NCBI GenBank assembly: GCA_944392765.1
Contig: CALXXU010000024.1
Coordinates: 1 to 35,775 of the forward strand
Length of the DNA stretch: 35,775 bases
Direction: 5' to 3'
Source: an uncultured Anaerobiospirillum sp.
Lineage (GTDB): Bacteria > Pseudomonadota > Gammaproteobacteria > Enterobacterales > Succinivibrionaceae
This document shows positions 17,803 to 25,454 of the stretch, one piece after another (position 1 is the first letter of the stretch; every line of letters starts with the position of its first letter). Both the position numbers and the translations under genes were made by a program. Below the pieces are notes generated by a model. It ran no database searches, had not been told where the DNA came from, and was given only the letters and a program-made list of their open reading frames with translations.

Positions 17803-17868
17803 CAAATAAAGCGCAAACTTGGGTTTTAGACCTTACAAATGAAGCGCAAACTTGGGTTTTAGACCTTG
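17803..17868. repeat. 33-nt tandem duplication including the fliK stop codon
   Basis: Copy A (17803-17835) and copy B (17836-17868) differ at two positions. Copy B contains the last codons and stop of fliK (17859-17861). Copy A, further downstream, repeats the stop and the following 3' sequence. Confidence 0.85.
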
Positions 17869-20800
17869 GCCGCCGCTGCCTCAAGCTGCGAGGTCAGAGC
17901 CTCTAAACGGCTGACCGAAGCAGCCGCTGCCTTGCCTGAGCGCGCATTGGTAGTTGAGTTTATAAGCTCAGCATCAGCCGCACGCGCACGTAAGGTCATG
18001 CCCGGTACTGGGTGCTCTGGCGCACGCTTAATTCCGCTGGCAGCCAAGGTATTAGCTGGAGCCTGATTACGCAGGCGCCGTGGTAAGCGGTTAGCTTGAG
18101 CACTGCTATGTGCCAAGGCCGCAGCGGTCGTAGTCATGCCCGCAGCAGGCTCGCTTGTGCTAGGAACAGGACGCGCCGCAGCACGCGTAGCTGGACGTGG
18201 CGCTTGTTGGGCCAAGAGGGCAGCCTCAGCCGAGCGACTGTGACCATTTAAGTCCACGCGAATTTCCGGCATTGGGGTCAAGCTGGTACGCTCAATACCA
18301 AAGTCCTCAGGGCCTAAGCCGACCTTTGGCGCGGCTGCCGGGGCTGCCTCAGGCTTGGCGCCCATTGCCGCCAGTAAGTCAGGGGCGGAGCTTGGGTCGA
18401 TTCCCGCATCACGCATGGTCGCCAAGGCAATTTCCTCGAGCTCCTTGGCGCTGACCGAACCTAAAAGCTCATCGGTGGCTGGGACATCACCACGGGCGGC
18501 GCGCTTAGCATCCAGCGCTGCAATCTCATCTTCAATCGTTGCCACCTTGAGCTTATCGCGCTGGCGCATCGCGTTCTCAGAGAGCTGAGCCACCGTGATA
18601 TCAGGCAGCACGTAGCGCGTCGCTGGGTGGACAAATTCCTCGCCCACTGCCTCCACTGGAGCAGTATTGCCCTGAGCCGGATTGGTCTTGGTTGGGTTGC
18701 TCTGGTGAGCGGCGGTCTTGGTCGCAGCGCCCGCACTCTGAGCCTCCGCTGCAGTAGCAGCACCAGGCTTCTTGGCCTTTTGGGCCGCCGAAGCGGCATT
18801 AGCCACGGCCTGAGCGGTTTGCGTGGTGTCGCGGGTGTAGTCATAGACATTAACGTCCGTGGCTACATTTTGCTTAGCCAAGGTATCACGCAGCTGCGGC
18901 AGGGCTTGCTGTAACAGCTCGCGGGTATGTGGATTGGCCGCTTGCAACGAGACCGCAATAGCGTTGTTGTCGTCGCTCAAGGCGATGGAAATCTTCATCT
19001 TGCCCAGCGAGTTCGGGCTTAACTCGACCGAGAGCTGCTTTAAGTTGCGTGCTGCCATTTGCATGACGCGCTCATGCAGCGCTTGGGCATCTTCAGCGGC
19101 ATCACCACTTAGAGCAAAGCGGGTCAGCTCAGGCGGCAGTTCCGGCTCGGCCGATTCACCAGCTTGAGCCGCAGGCGCGCTCTGGGCATTGACCGCGGCT
19201 TCATCACCAGCTAAAGCACTGTCGGCGGCATCATCAGAAGCCTCGTCCTTACCAACGTTAGCACCGGTTAAGGTGGCCACAGCAGCCGCACCATCCTCAC
19301 CGAACATCGAGGCATAAAACTCACTGGTCTCGTAGGTCTCATAGAGGCCTTCGGTCAGTGGGTTGATGCGCCCGCTCGCCTGCGCAGCGGCCTTGGCGGC
19401 GCCTAAGCCAAAGGCATTCGCGGCCACGGCTGAGGCCAAAGGCGAGAGCGCAGCATTGGAGTTAGCAAAGGAGGTGGCCCCTTGCTTTAAGGACTTAATC
19501 GCCTCCAGCATGACGTTGTTGGCGGCATTGAGATCTAAGTTATTGCCCTTAACCTCCAGCACTAAGGTCTCAAGGTTCGGGTTAACCTCGGTAGCCCCCG
19601 CCGAACGCTGGGCCTCCGCTAAACTGAGCAGTGCCGCCTGAGCCTTAACCGAAGCGCCATGCTCGCTCTTAGTCGCAGCTTGGGCTAAATCTACCCCGTG
19701 GCTTAAATCACGGGCGGCGGTGCGCTGCACTTGCGCCTTAACATCATCAGCGCCTTGTGGGCGGGATAATTCTGGGGTGACCTGCGAAGCACTTGGATCG
19801 CTATTCGCAGCCGACAGAGCACCATGATTGGCCACCACCGCTTGCTTGGCCGCTGTTACCTCAGCGTTACTTGGGGCTTGGGCCGTCTTGGCGGACTGAG
19901 CTAACTTGGTAAGTTCTTGAGCCGAAGTGCTCTTAGCCTCAGAGACCTTGACGTTAGTGGCCGAAGCAACCCGCTGCACATCCTCAGTTGAGGCGGCACC
20001 GTGGTTTGCTGAAATCATACTGCGCGCGCCCTGGGTTAAGGCTTCGGCGCTCGAGGTCGGACCACTTTGAGTTAAGGCCCCAGACATGACCTTTTGCTGG
20101 GTCGTGGTTGCGGCGGTAAGCTTAGCCACCTGATCATTGGAGGTTGGCAGCTGGGCTAATTGCTGGGCGGTACGGCGCTCAGCGGCGACCGTCGCCGGAT
20201 TGGCCATTTGCAGGCTGAGCTTGGAGACGTGGGTCTCACGAGCCAGCACATCAAGGCGCTGCTTTAATTCTTGAGTATTGGAGGAAGCCAGTTCATCATC
20301 AACTGGCGCATCGGCGTCTAGCGCGCTGGTACTGCCACCAGAGGACTCAGGGCGCGCGTTTAAGGTGTCGAGATCGCCTGCGGCAAGCTCGGAGGTGACT
20401 CCGTCCACATTCATCATGGCGCGGGCAGCGCGGGCACTATTGCTATTTGTATCCGTGCCATAGCCGCCTTGGGTCAGGCCGACCTTGGCATCAGCACCTA
20501 AATCAGTCGAGCCTTGGCCGGTGCTAGTTCCGGTGCTCGCGCTCGAGGCGGCAGCAGCACTGACCGAGCCCGTGCTCTTTACCCCATCAACCCCGGCACT
20601 CTTGCGGGCAAAGGCCGAAGCTAAGAGATCTGAAGGGCGCATTGCAGTCGAGCCATCAGCGGCGGTAGCACTGACCTTCATGGAATGCATTTCTTGCAGT
20701 TCTTGTCCGGCTGCCTGCAACTCTTTACCGGCTTCCTGCAGCTCTTTCGTGTGCGCGACCTGGATCTTAACCTGATCCGACTCAAGATCATCAACTTGAT

Positions 20801-21122
20801 CTTGGGCACGGCGCTCGGCCTTTAAGCGCTCCTCTTTCTTACGCTCTTCCTCGTCTTGCTCATCCTTGAGCTCATCGGCCTTGTTTTGGATATCGGAAAC
20901 AGCCTGCTCAAACGAATCGCGCTGCTCCGCACTGCCCGCCAACTCAAAGCTGCCGAACTTACTCTTCATCGAGGTCAACAGCGATGAGAACTTGCCCTCA
21001 ATGCTGTCATCCTTGACTCCCATCAGGAAATCAAAGCGATTGGCGGTCGAGTTCGAGCTCGAGCCTTGGCCCTTAGTTTCGGAGGCCGCTTGATTAGTCA
21101 AGACATGAGGAAGAGTAGGCAT
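17859..21122 (-). CDS. fliK: flagellar hook-length control protein FliK, very large
   Basis: Secreted ruler that measures the hook and switches export specificity. The frame runs from a TTG at 21191, but that TTG lies inside the sigma-54-like element. The ATG at 21122 has GAGG 6 nt upstream and starts a FliK-like N-terminus (MPTLPHVLTNQ), giving 1087 aa (E. coli 405). An N-terminal ~190 residues with a charged coiled-coil-like segment (DELKDEQDEEERKKEERLK) is followed by a long Ala/Ser/Thr/Gln-rich region. The Flg_hook domain is at about 680-775 (LKQLSVELSPNSLGKMKIS). It is followed by roughly 300 further low-complexity residues; in most FliK proteins this domain is near the end. Assignment rests on Flg_hook and on position before fliL. 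Confidence 0.88.
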   Translation of the reverse strand: MPTLPHVLTNQAASETKGQGSSSNSTANRFDFLMGVKDDSIEGKFSSLLTSMKSKFGSFELAGSAEQRDSFEQAVSDIQNKADELKDEQDEEERKKEERLKAERRAQDQVDDLESDQVKIQVAHTKELQEAGKELQAAGQELQEMHSMKVSATAADGSTAMRPSDLLASAFARKSAGVDGVKSTGSVSAAAASSASTGTSTGQGSTDLGADAKVGLTQGGYGTDTNSNSARAARAMMNVDGVTSELAAGDLDTLNARPESSGGSTSALDADAPVDDELASSNTQELKQRLDVLARETHVSKLSLQMANPATVAAERRTAQQLAQLPTSNDQVAKLTAATTTQQKVMSGALTQSGPTSSAEALTQGARSMISANHGAASTEDVQRVASATNVKVSEAKSTSAQELTKLAQSAKTAQAPSNAEVTAAKQAVVANHGALSAANSDPSASQVTPELSRPQGADDVKAQVQRTAARDLSHGVDLAQAATKSEHGASVKAQAALLSLAEAQRSAGATEVNPNLETLVLEVKGNNLDLNAANNVMLEAIKSLKQGATSFANSNAALSPLASAVAANAFGLGAAKAAAQASGRINPLTEGLYETYETSEFYASMFGEDGAAAVATLTGANVGKDEASDDAADSALAGDEAAVNAQSAPAAQAGESAEPELPPELTRFALSGDAAEDAQALHERVMQMAARNLKQLSVELSPNSLGKMKISIALSDDNNAIAVSLQAANPHTRELLQQALPQLRDTLAKQNVATDVNVYDYTRDTTQTAQAVANAASAAQKAKKPGAATAAEAQSAGAATKTAAHQSNPTKTNPAQGNTAPVEAVGEEFVHPATRYVLPDITVAQLSENAMRQRDKLKVATIEDEIAALDAKRAARGDVPATDELLGSVSAKELEEIALATMRDAGIDPSSAPDLLAAMGAKPEAAPAAAPKVGLGPEDFGIERTSLTPMPEIRVDLNGHSRSAEAALLAQQAPRPATRAAARPVPSTSEPAAGMTTTAAALAHSSAQANRLPRRLRNQAPANTLAASGIKRAPEHPVPGMTLRARAADAELINSTTNARSGKAAAASVSRLEALTSQLEAAAAKV

Positions 21123-21187
21123 GAAAACCTCGCCATAAGCACACGCTGCCAGCGCAACGCAAGATATTAAGAACGTCCCCAAAAAAC

Positions 21188-21202
21188 GCAAGAATCATGC
21201 CG
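21188..21202 (-). promoter_or_regulatory. sigma-54-like -24/-12 element upstream of fliK
   Basis: On the minus strand CGGCATGATTCTTGC matches TGGCACG-N4-TTGC at nine of eleven defined bases, with GG and GC correctly spaced. A start near 21176 leaves a leader of about 55 nt before the ATG at 21122 and excludes the longer reading frame start. Confidence 0.6.
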
Positions 21203-21396
21203 CGCAAGCTGCAAAGCGCCCGCCCCGTATTTATCGGCCTTTTGCCCTGCCCCCAACTTTCTGCTAGATATCAGAGCGGCAAGTTTTACCCCAAGTGGCT
21301 CTCTGCACCATCCTTTCCCCCTACGGCCATTGAGCTCCCGCCAACCTTTAGCTTGAACTACCTCTTGGGGTTTCAGCCCTTGCCGTCCCTACGCCC

Positions 21397-21402
21397 TATA
21401 AT
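21397..21402 (+). promoter_or_regulatory. -10 element of the small membrane-protein gene
   Basis: A perfect TATAAT, 42 bp before the ATG at 21445. No good -35 is found at the usual spacing, so the promoter is incomplete or activator-dependent. Confidence 0.35.
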
Positions 21403-21444
21403 GAGACTAACCTCAGCATCTGGCGGCAAAGCTAAGGAGGCGTT

Positions 21445-21768
21445 ATGCGTGATGGCTTACTTCCAGCCCCTTTTACCAACCTGACGGGCATCTTTTTCTT
21501 ATTGGTCTTAGGCATCAGTGCCGTGCAGCTGGCTGCGCTCTACAGCTTCTTTAATGGCTACCTCGACTGGTCAGCCTTCTTTGCCGCTCCGGTGGCGGCT
21601 CTCTTAGCCGGTGTGCCCTTATTAAGCTCCATCTTAGGCATCATTGCTGCCTATAACGTCTGGCATTGGGAGCTGTGGGCCGCCATTGCCTTAATGGGCG
21701 CCCCGACCATTTTGTGGCTTGCGCTGCAGCTCATTGCCCTGATCATCAATCCCAAGTCCCAGCGCTAA
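21445..21768 (+). CDS. small hypothetical membrane protein
   Basis: A 107-aa protein made mostly of hydrophobic segments: about residues 12-36, 42-68 and 74-101, giving three likely inner-membrane helices. The ATG at 21445 has a strong AAGGAGG 4-5 nt upstream. No family was recognised and no catalytic motif is seen. It is a lone gene, divergent from fliK and upstream of the tRNA-Leu pair. Low GC-skewed or foreign composition is not evident. Function unknown. Confidence 0.75.
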   Translation: MRDGLLPAPFTNLTGIFFLLVLGISAVQLAALYSFFNGYLDWSAFFAAPVAALLAGVPLLSSILGIIAAYNVWHWELWAAIALMGAPTILWLALQLIALIINPKSQR

Positions 21769-21976
21769 GCAGTCTCACCGAAGTGCTACCTACACCTGAA
21801 TGAGAACTAAATTGGGACAAGTCCAAATTGGGGCTGTCTTAAGCGCAATTGCAGATCCCTTTAGGGGCAGCGGCCACGGATGGCTTAAAAACGGCCGAAA
21901 AGATTAATCTTACTCTGTCTTAATGATATTGGGTTTATGACGGGGTAAAAATTTTGGAAATTTTGTGACAAAGTTC

Positions 21977-22004
21977 TTGCAAGGCCCAGAAAAATCTCTA
22001 TAAT
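21977..22004 (+). promoter_or_regulatory. promoter of the tRNA-Leu pair
   Basis: TTGCAA (21977-21982), a 16-nt spacer, then a perfect TATAAT (21999-22004). The GC-rich discriminator gggcgc follows, typical of stringently controlled stable-RNA promoters. The first tRNA begins 46 nt after the -10. Confidence 0.75.
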
Positions 22005-22049
22005 GGGCGCTGTCGCAAGGCACTGAGCCTTAAGACAGAAAAATTTGAT

Positions 22050-22137
22050 GCCCAGATGGCGAAATTGGTAGACGCAAGGGACTTAAAATCCCTCGGACTA
22101 AACATCCGTGCCGGTTCGACCCCGGCTCTGGGCACCA
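22050..22137 (+). tRNA. tRNA-Leu (anticodon UAA), copy 1
   Basis: 88 nt with encoded CCA. The acceptor arms gcccaga and tctgggc pair fully. The anticodon loop cttaaaa gives UAA, and the long variable arm expected of a leucine tRNA (cggactaaacatccg) and the T-arm ccggttcgaccccgg are present. It decodes UUA, a codon used heavily in this window's genes. It is followed 53 nt later by an identical copy. Confidence 0.97.
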
Positions 22138-22190
22138 AAGAAAGCTTTGGTGCAATTCTGTCACTCAGACTTGAGACAAAAATTTATTAT

Positions 22191-22278
22191 GCCCAGATGG
22201 CGAAATTGGTAGACGCAAGGGACTTAAAATCCCTCGGACTAAACATCCGTGCCGGTTCGACCCCGGCTCTGGGCACCA
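22191..22278 (+). tRNA. tRNA-Leu (anticodon UAA), copy 2
   Basis: Identical to copy 1 over all 88 nt, with encoded CCA. The 53-nt spacer shows no separate promoter, so both are probably cut from one transcript that ends at the terminator directly after. Confidence 0.97.
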
Positions 22279-22286
22279 AACATTAA

Positions 22287-22309
22287 AACAACCTGCGGGT
22301 TGTTTTTTT
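22287..22309 (+). terminator. tRNA operon terminator
   Basis: aacaacc (22287-22293), a 4-nt loop and ggttgtt (22298-22304), running into a T tract of seven, just 9 nt after the second tRNA. Confidence 0.9.
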
Positions 22310-22352
22310 GTTTTTGGGCCGCCTAAAAAAATGAGGCTCGTGCCCTTCCCGC

Positions 22353-22505
22353 CTATTTGAACTTGAGCAGCACCGCTAGCGCCTGCGTCGCTAAATCGGC
22401 CCACCGATAGTTTTCCTTGCTTTCTTGCACCTCAAAGCCCAGATGCGCAAAGTACTTGCGCTTGGTTTCAGTTAGACCATAGGCACGGCACTCATCCCCC
22501 TTAAG
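22353..22505 (-). pseudogene. C-terminal gene remnant, about 50 codons
   Basis: An open minus-strand frame reading LKGDECRAYGLTETKRKY, then FAHLGFEVQESKENYRWADL and ATQALAVLLKFK before the stop at 22353-22355. It has a well-formed protein-like composition but no ATG, GTG or TTG start in frame. The frame closes upstream at a TAG near 22550, within the terminator region of the next gene. It looks like the tail of a deleted gene. The pattern (LGFEV plus a final amphipathic helix) could be the end of a Rossmann-type enzyme such as a HemD-like protein, but that is a guess. Confidence 0.45.
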
Positions 22506-22506
22506 A

Positions 22507-22542
22507 CAACAAGGGCCCTGAGTGAGCCCCAGAGCCTTGTTG
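22507..22542 (-). terminator. terminator-like hairpin after the secreted-protein gene
   Basis: caacaagg at one end pairs with ccttgttg at the other, with additional GC pairing inside (ctctgg/cagggc). The T-tract is poor. It lies 16 nt after the stop of the gene at 22558. Confidence 0.5.
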
Positions 22543-22557
22543 CGCTAAACTGCCGTT

Positions 22558-23706
22558 TTAGAAGATATTATCCATGACCGGATTAGCTTGATTTTGCTGC
22601 TGCCCATTGGCTGGCTGCGTGCCCGTGGCACTTTGGCCTGCTGGGAGCAGATTGCCGTTAGCATCAAAGCTTGGGCCTTGGGTCGTAGCACTAGCGGCGG
22701 CATTAGCGTTAGCCCCTTGCGCGCTGGCGCTGGCGCTATTGGTAATCGGCATGCCATCAGGGCCAATCTGCATTGGACCTGAAGCTGTACCTAAGGACGC
22801 ATCAACTTGCGCCCCAGCTTGGCCTTGAACCGAGCTCCCTTGTGCACCTACCGGCAGGCCATCAGGACCAATGGAGGCCGGCCCACCTCCAGGTACAAAT
22901 GGCAAGACCTCACGTGGTGGTGCCTTTGGAGCTTCCTCTTGTGGGGCTGGTTCTGGCTGTGCCTGCGGCTGTGGAGCATATGGATCGATGATCTCTTCGG
23001 TTGGCTGCTTTAAGCTGTACTGCTTAGGGGCGTAACCAGAAGGCTCCTTGGACATATAGTCTGGCAGGTACTGCTGCTGGCCGTTATAGGACTGATTATA
23101 GTTCTGGCAGCTTTGCAAGATGCGATCAGAATAGTCCATAAAGCCGTTAAGGGGTACCTCATAGGTGCGCACGCGATCGCGATCGCCTTGGAGCAGGCCG
23201 ATCTTTAACGTGCCGCCCTCACGCATCTGTAAGAAGAGGTCGGATAAGCTGCGCTCTTGCGTCTTGGTAATTGGGGCAAAGATAATGCGGGCACGTCCAG
23301 CGATTTCACCGCGCAATGAGTACTCTTGATTATTGTCGACGATGAAGCGGGCATAAACGAAGTCGTTGATGCTATCAAAGAGGCGGATATCAAGCGAGTT
23401 GACATCAAGCTCAAAGAGCGGAGTAGGATTTTGCACCATGCACCCGACCTTAAAGCCAAATTGGTCGGTGAGCGAGCGCTTGAGGGTGATGTCCAAGGAG
23501 TGATGCAAGATCGCCTCTTGAATCGAGAGCATCTGAGAGGCACTACCCTTAGCATAGGTATAGTTAGGGTCTTCTCTATAGACCCAAACGCCCGTGGGTT
23601 GCTGGCTATAAGCATTGGCAGCGTAGGCCGCATTGCCACCTAAAAGTGCCATTGCAACGGCAGCTCCAGCTAAGCTACCGGCCCATGCACTCATCTTCTT
23701 ACGCAT
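22558..23706 (-). CDS. secreted/periplasmic hypothetical protein with low-complexity tail
   Basis: 382 aa with a clear signal peptide (MRKKMSAWAGSLAGAAVAMA, then a site near AYAANA, about residue 30). Residues ~35-200 form a globular domain with many strands, including two conserved-looking cysteines (VGCMVQN and LQSCQNY). The remaining ~180 residues are rich in P, Q, G, A and hold three related segments: IGPDGLPVGAQG, IGPDGMPITNSA and FDANGNLLPAGQ. The ATG at 23706 has AGGTGGG about 8 nt upstream. No family was recognised with confidence. It stands alone between serA and the tRNAs, with its own terminator-like hairpin. A cell-envelope role is plausible from the signal peptide only. Confidence 0.75.
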   Translation of the reverse strand: MRKKMSAWAGSLAGAAVAMALLGGNAAYAANAYSQQPTGVWVYREDPNYTYAKGSASQMLSIQEAILHHSLDITLKRSLTDQFGFKVGCMVQNPTPLFELDVNSLDIRLFDSINDFVYARFIVDNNQEYSLRGEIAGRARIIFAPITKTQERSLSDLFLQMREGGTLKIGLLQGDRDRVRTYEVPLNGFMDYSDRILQSCQNYNQSYNGQQQYLPDYMSKEPSGYAPKQYSLKQPTEEIIDPYAPQPQAQPEPAPQEEAPKAPPREVLPFVPGGGPASIGPDGLPVGAQGSSVQGQAGAQVDASLGTASGPMQIGPDGMPITNSASASAQGANANAAASATTQGPSFDANGNLLPAGQSATGTQPANGQQQNQANPVMDNIF

Positions 23707-24030
23707 ATGTTACCCACCTAATTGACAAAACCCATCTGCCTTCAGTCTGCGACCTTCAGCTTTTAGTCTGGAGCCTTCAGTCTTAGACCAGCTCCCCAGA
23801 CTACATCCACCCTGCTATCGAGTTAAGACTACCACAAAGCGTTCCACAATGCCGCAAAATGCGTGCTTAACCCCGCTCCAAAGCGCACTTAATTGCACTC
23901 CTGCGCCGCGTTGCAGCAATTTTTGGGGCACTAAGTGCGAAATTCGCGCCACGCAAGACGCCCCGCAGTAAAAAGGCAGCACCAGGACGCCCTGTTACTG
24001 CCTTTTTTGAGAGCTATGAAGCAATCACTG
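23707..24030. other. intergenic, 324 bp, serA to the secreted-protein gene
   Basis: Apart from the serA terminator (23970-24009) there is a short triplicated phrase near 23741-23790 (variants of ttcagtctg/ttcagctttt/ttcagtctta). No gene is seen. The promoter for the gene starting at 23706 is probably here but is not clear. Confidence 0.4.
23970..24009 (-). terminator. serA terminator
   Basis: On the minus strand aggcag pairs with ctgcct (24003-23998 with 23979-23974), with an inner acagg/cctgg pairing, followed by TTTTT. It begins 22 nt after the serA stop. Confidence 0.85.
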
Positions 24031-25263
24031 TTAGTACAGAATACGGCACTTTAAGGTGCCATCGATCTGCTTTAACAGAGGCACGATCTTCTCTGGCTCG
24101 TCGGAGTGAATATCCATAACAACATAGCCGACATCGCCGCTGGTCTGTAAGTACTGGGCGGCAACGTTGATGTTCTGCTTGGCAAAGACCTCGTTGATCT
24201 GCTGCATAATGCCTGGGACGTTCTTGTGGACGTGTAACAGGCGCGAGACGCTGGTGCGCTTGGTTGGCAGCGAAACCTCTGGGAAGTTAACCGCAGTTAA
24301 GGTCGAACCGTTGTCCGAGTACAAGGCCAGCTTCTGGGCGACCTCAATACCGATATTGCGCTGAGCTTCCTCGGTCGCAGCACCGATGTGTGGGGTCAAA
24401 ATGACGTTATCGAACTCACGCAGGGGCGAGACGAACTCAGCCCCGTTGGAGGCTGGCTCCTTAGGGAATACGTCGATGGCAGCGCCCGCTACCTTCTTGG
24501 AGCGCAGGGCCTCAGCTAAAGCGTCCACATCAACGACAGTGCCGCGCGAGGCGTTGATAAAGAAGACACCGTCCTTCATCTTGGCAAAGGCCGCAGCATC
24601 GATCATGTGCTTGGTGAGATCAGTCTCAGGCACGTGCAGGGTCACAATGTCAGCTTGAGCAAAGAGCTCGTCGATGGTGTCGACCTGACGGGCATTACCT
24701 AAGGTCAGCTTGCTCTCGATGTCGTGGCAGATAACCTTAAGGCCTAAGCTCTCAGCGATAATGCCGACCTGGGTGCCGATGTGGCCGTAGCCGATAATAC
24801 CCAAGGTCTTACCACGAGCTTCAAAGCAGCCATGAGCAGCCTTATTCCAGCCACCACGGTGTAATAAAGCGTTACGAGCTGGCACGTCACGTAACAACTG
24901 GAGGTACTCACCGGTAACTAACTCAGCCACCGAACGCGTGTTGCTAAATGGCGCGTTGAAGACCGGGATACCCATTGAGGCTGCTGCCTCAAGATCAACC
25001 TGATTGGTACCAATGCAGAAGCAGCCAATGCCCACTAAGCGCTTGCAGTGTGACAGCACCTCGCGGGTTAAGTGGGTACGCGATCTGATACCTAAGAAGT
25101 GGACATTTTCGATCTTATTGAGCAGTTCCTGACCATCGTAGGCCTTCTTGTCGTACTCGACGTTGGTATAGCCTGCTTTGTTCAGGACTTCGACGGCACT
25201 TGGGTCAACTCCCTCAAGCAGTAAGATTTTAATCTTGTCTTTATCTAGGGACAGGGCGTGCAT
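24031..25263 (-). CDS. serA: D-3-phosphoglycerate dehydrogenase
   Basis: Oxidises 3-phosphoglycerate with NAD+ in the first committed step of serine synthesis. From the ATG at 25263 (GGAGG 6-7 nt upstream) it has 410 aa, exactly the E. coli length; the earlier frame start at 25284 adds seven unsupported residues. Domains: substrate-binding with IGCFCIGTNQVDL (about 85-97), NAD-binding loop GIIGYGHIGTQ (about 157-167), INASRGTVVD with the catalytic arginine (about 238), and TPHIGAATEEAQ with the catalytic histidine (about 292). The C-terminal ACT domain (LLHVHKNVPGIMQQIN, about 338 onward), which binds serine for feedback inhibition in E. coli, is present. It is probably a separate unit from aroG, whose terminator lies between them. 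Confidence 0.97.
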   Translation of the reverse strand: MHALSLDKDKIKILLLEGVDPSAVEVLNKAGYTNVEYDKKAYDGQELLNKIENVHFLGIRSRTHLTREVLSHCKRLVGIGCFCIGTNQVDLEAAASMGIPVFNAPFSNTRSVAELVTGEYLQLLRDVPARNALLHRGGWNKAAHGCFEARGKTLGIIGYGHIGTQVGIIAESLGLKVICHDIESKLTLGNARQVDTIDELFAQADIVTLHVPETDLTKHMIDAAAFAKMKDGVFFINASRGTVVDVDALAEALRSKKVAGAAIDVFPKEPASNGAEFVSPLREFDNVILTPHIGAATEEAQRNIGIEVAQKLALYSDNGSTLTAVNFPEVSLPTKRTSVSRLLHVHKNVPGIMQQINEVFAKQNINVAAQYLQTSGDVGYVVMDIHSDEPEKIVPLLKQIDGTLKCRILY

Positions 25264-25371
25264 TTGATTCCTCCACTCCACCAAGGTTTAAGACCCGAAG
25301 CGCACTTGAACGCTCAGCATTCGGACGCTACCTACAAGCTATTCCTTGGCATTGGGCCGCTCTAAGGACAA

Positions 25372-25403
25372 AGCCCAGCTGGCTTAAGTAAGACAGCTGG
25401 GCT
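25372..25403 (-). terminator. terminator after the DAHP synthase gene
   Basis: agcccagctg (25372-25381) pairs with cagctgggct (25394-25403); on the minus strand TTTG follows. A nearly identical terminator in the opposite orientation lies at 30035-30065. Confidence 0.7.
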
Positions 25404-25406
25404 GGC

Positions 25407-25442
25407 TCACGACGTGAGCTGCAATCACGACGTAAGCTGCAA
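25407..25442. repeat. 18-nt tandem duplication after aroG
   Basis: tcacgacgtgagctgcaa (25407-25424) is followed directly by tcacgacgtaagctgcaa (25425-25442), with one difference. It lies 12 nt past the aroG stop. Confidence 0.8.
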
Positions 25443-25454
25443 TATAGTTACCAG

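Noticed and set aside
18461-18850. 129-codon frame inside fliK on the same strand
   Set aside because: Out-of-frame shadow of GC-rich fliK coding sequence with no binding site.
21231-21238. GCCGATAA (minus strand) as a sigma-28 -10 before fliK
   Set aside because: No TAAA-like -35 lies about 15 nt upstream, and the sigma-54-like element nearer the start is a fuller match.
22056-22286. 76-codon open frame reading MAKLVDARDLKS twice
   Set aside because: It is the well-known spurious translation of tRNA-Leu genes.
22165-22404. 79-codon minus-strand frame across the second tRNA
   Set aside because: It overlaps the tRNA and its terminator and has no ribosome binding site.
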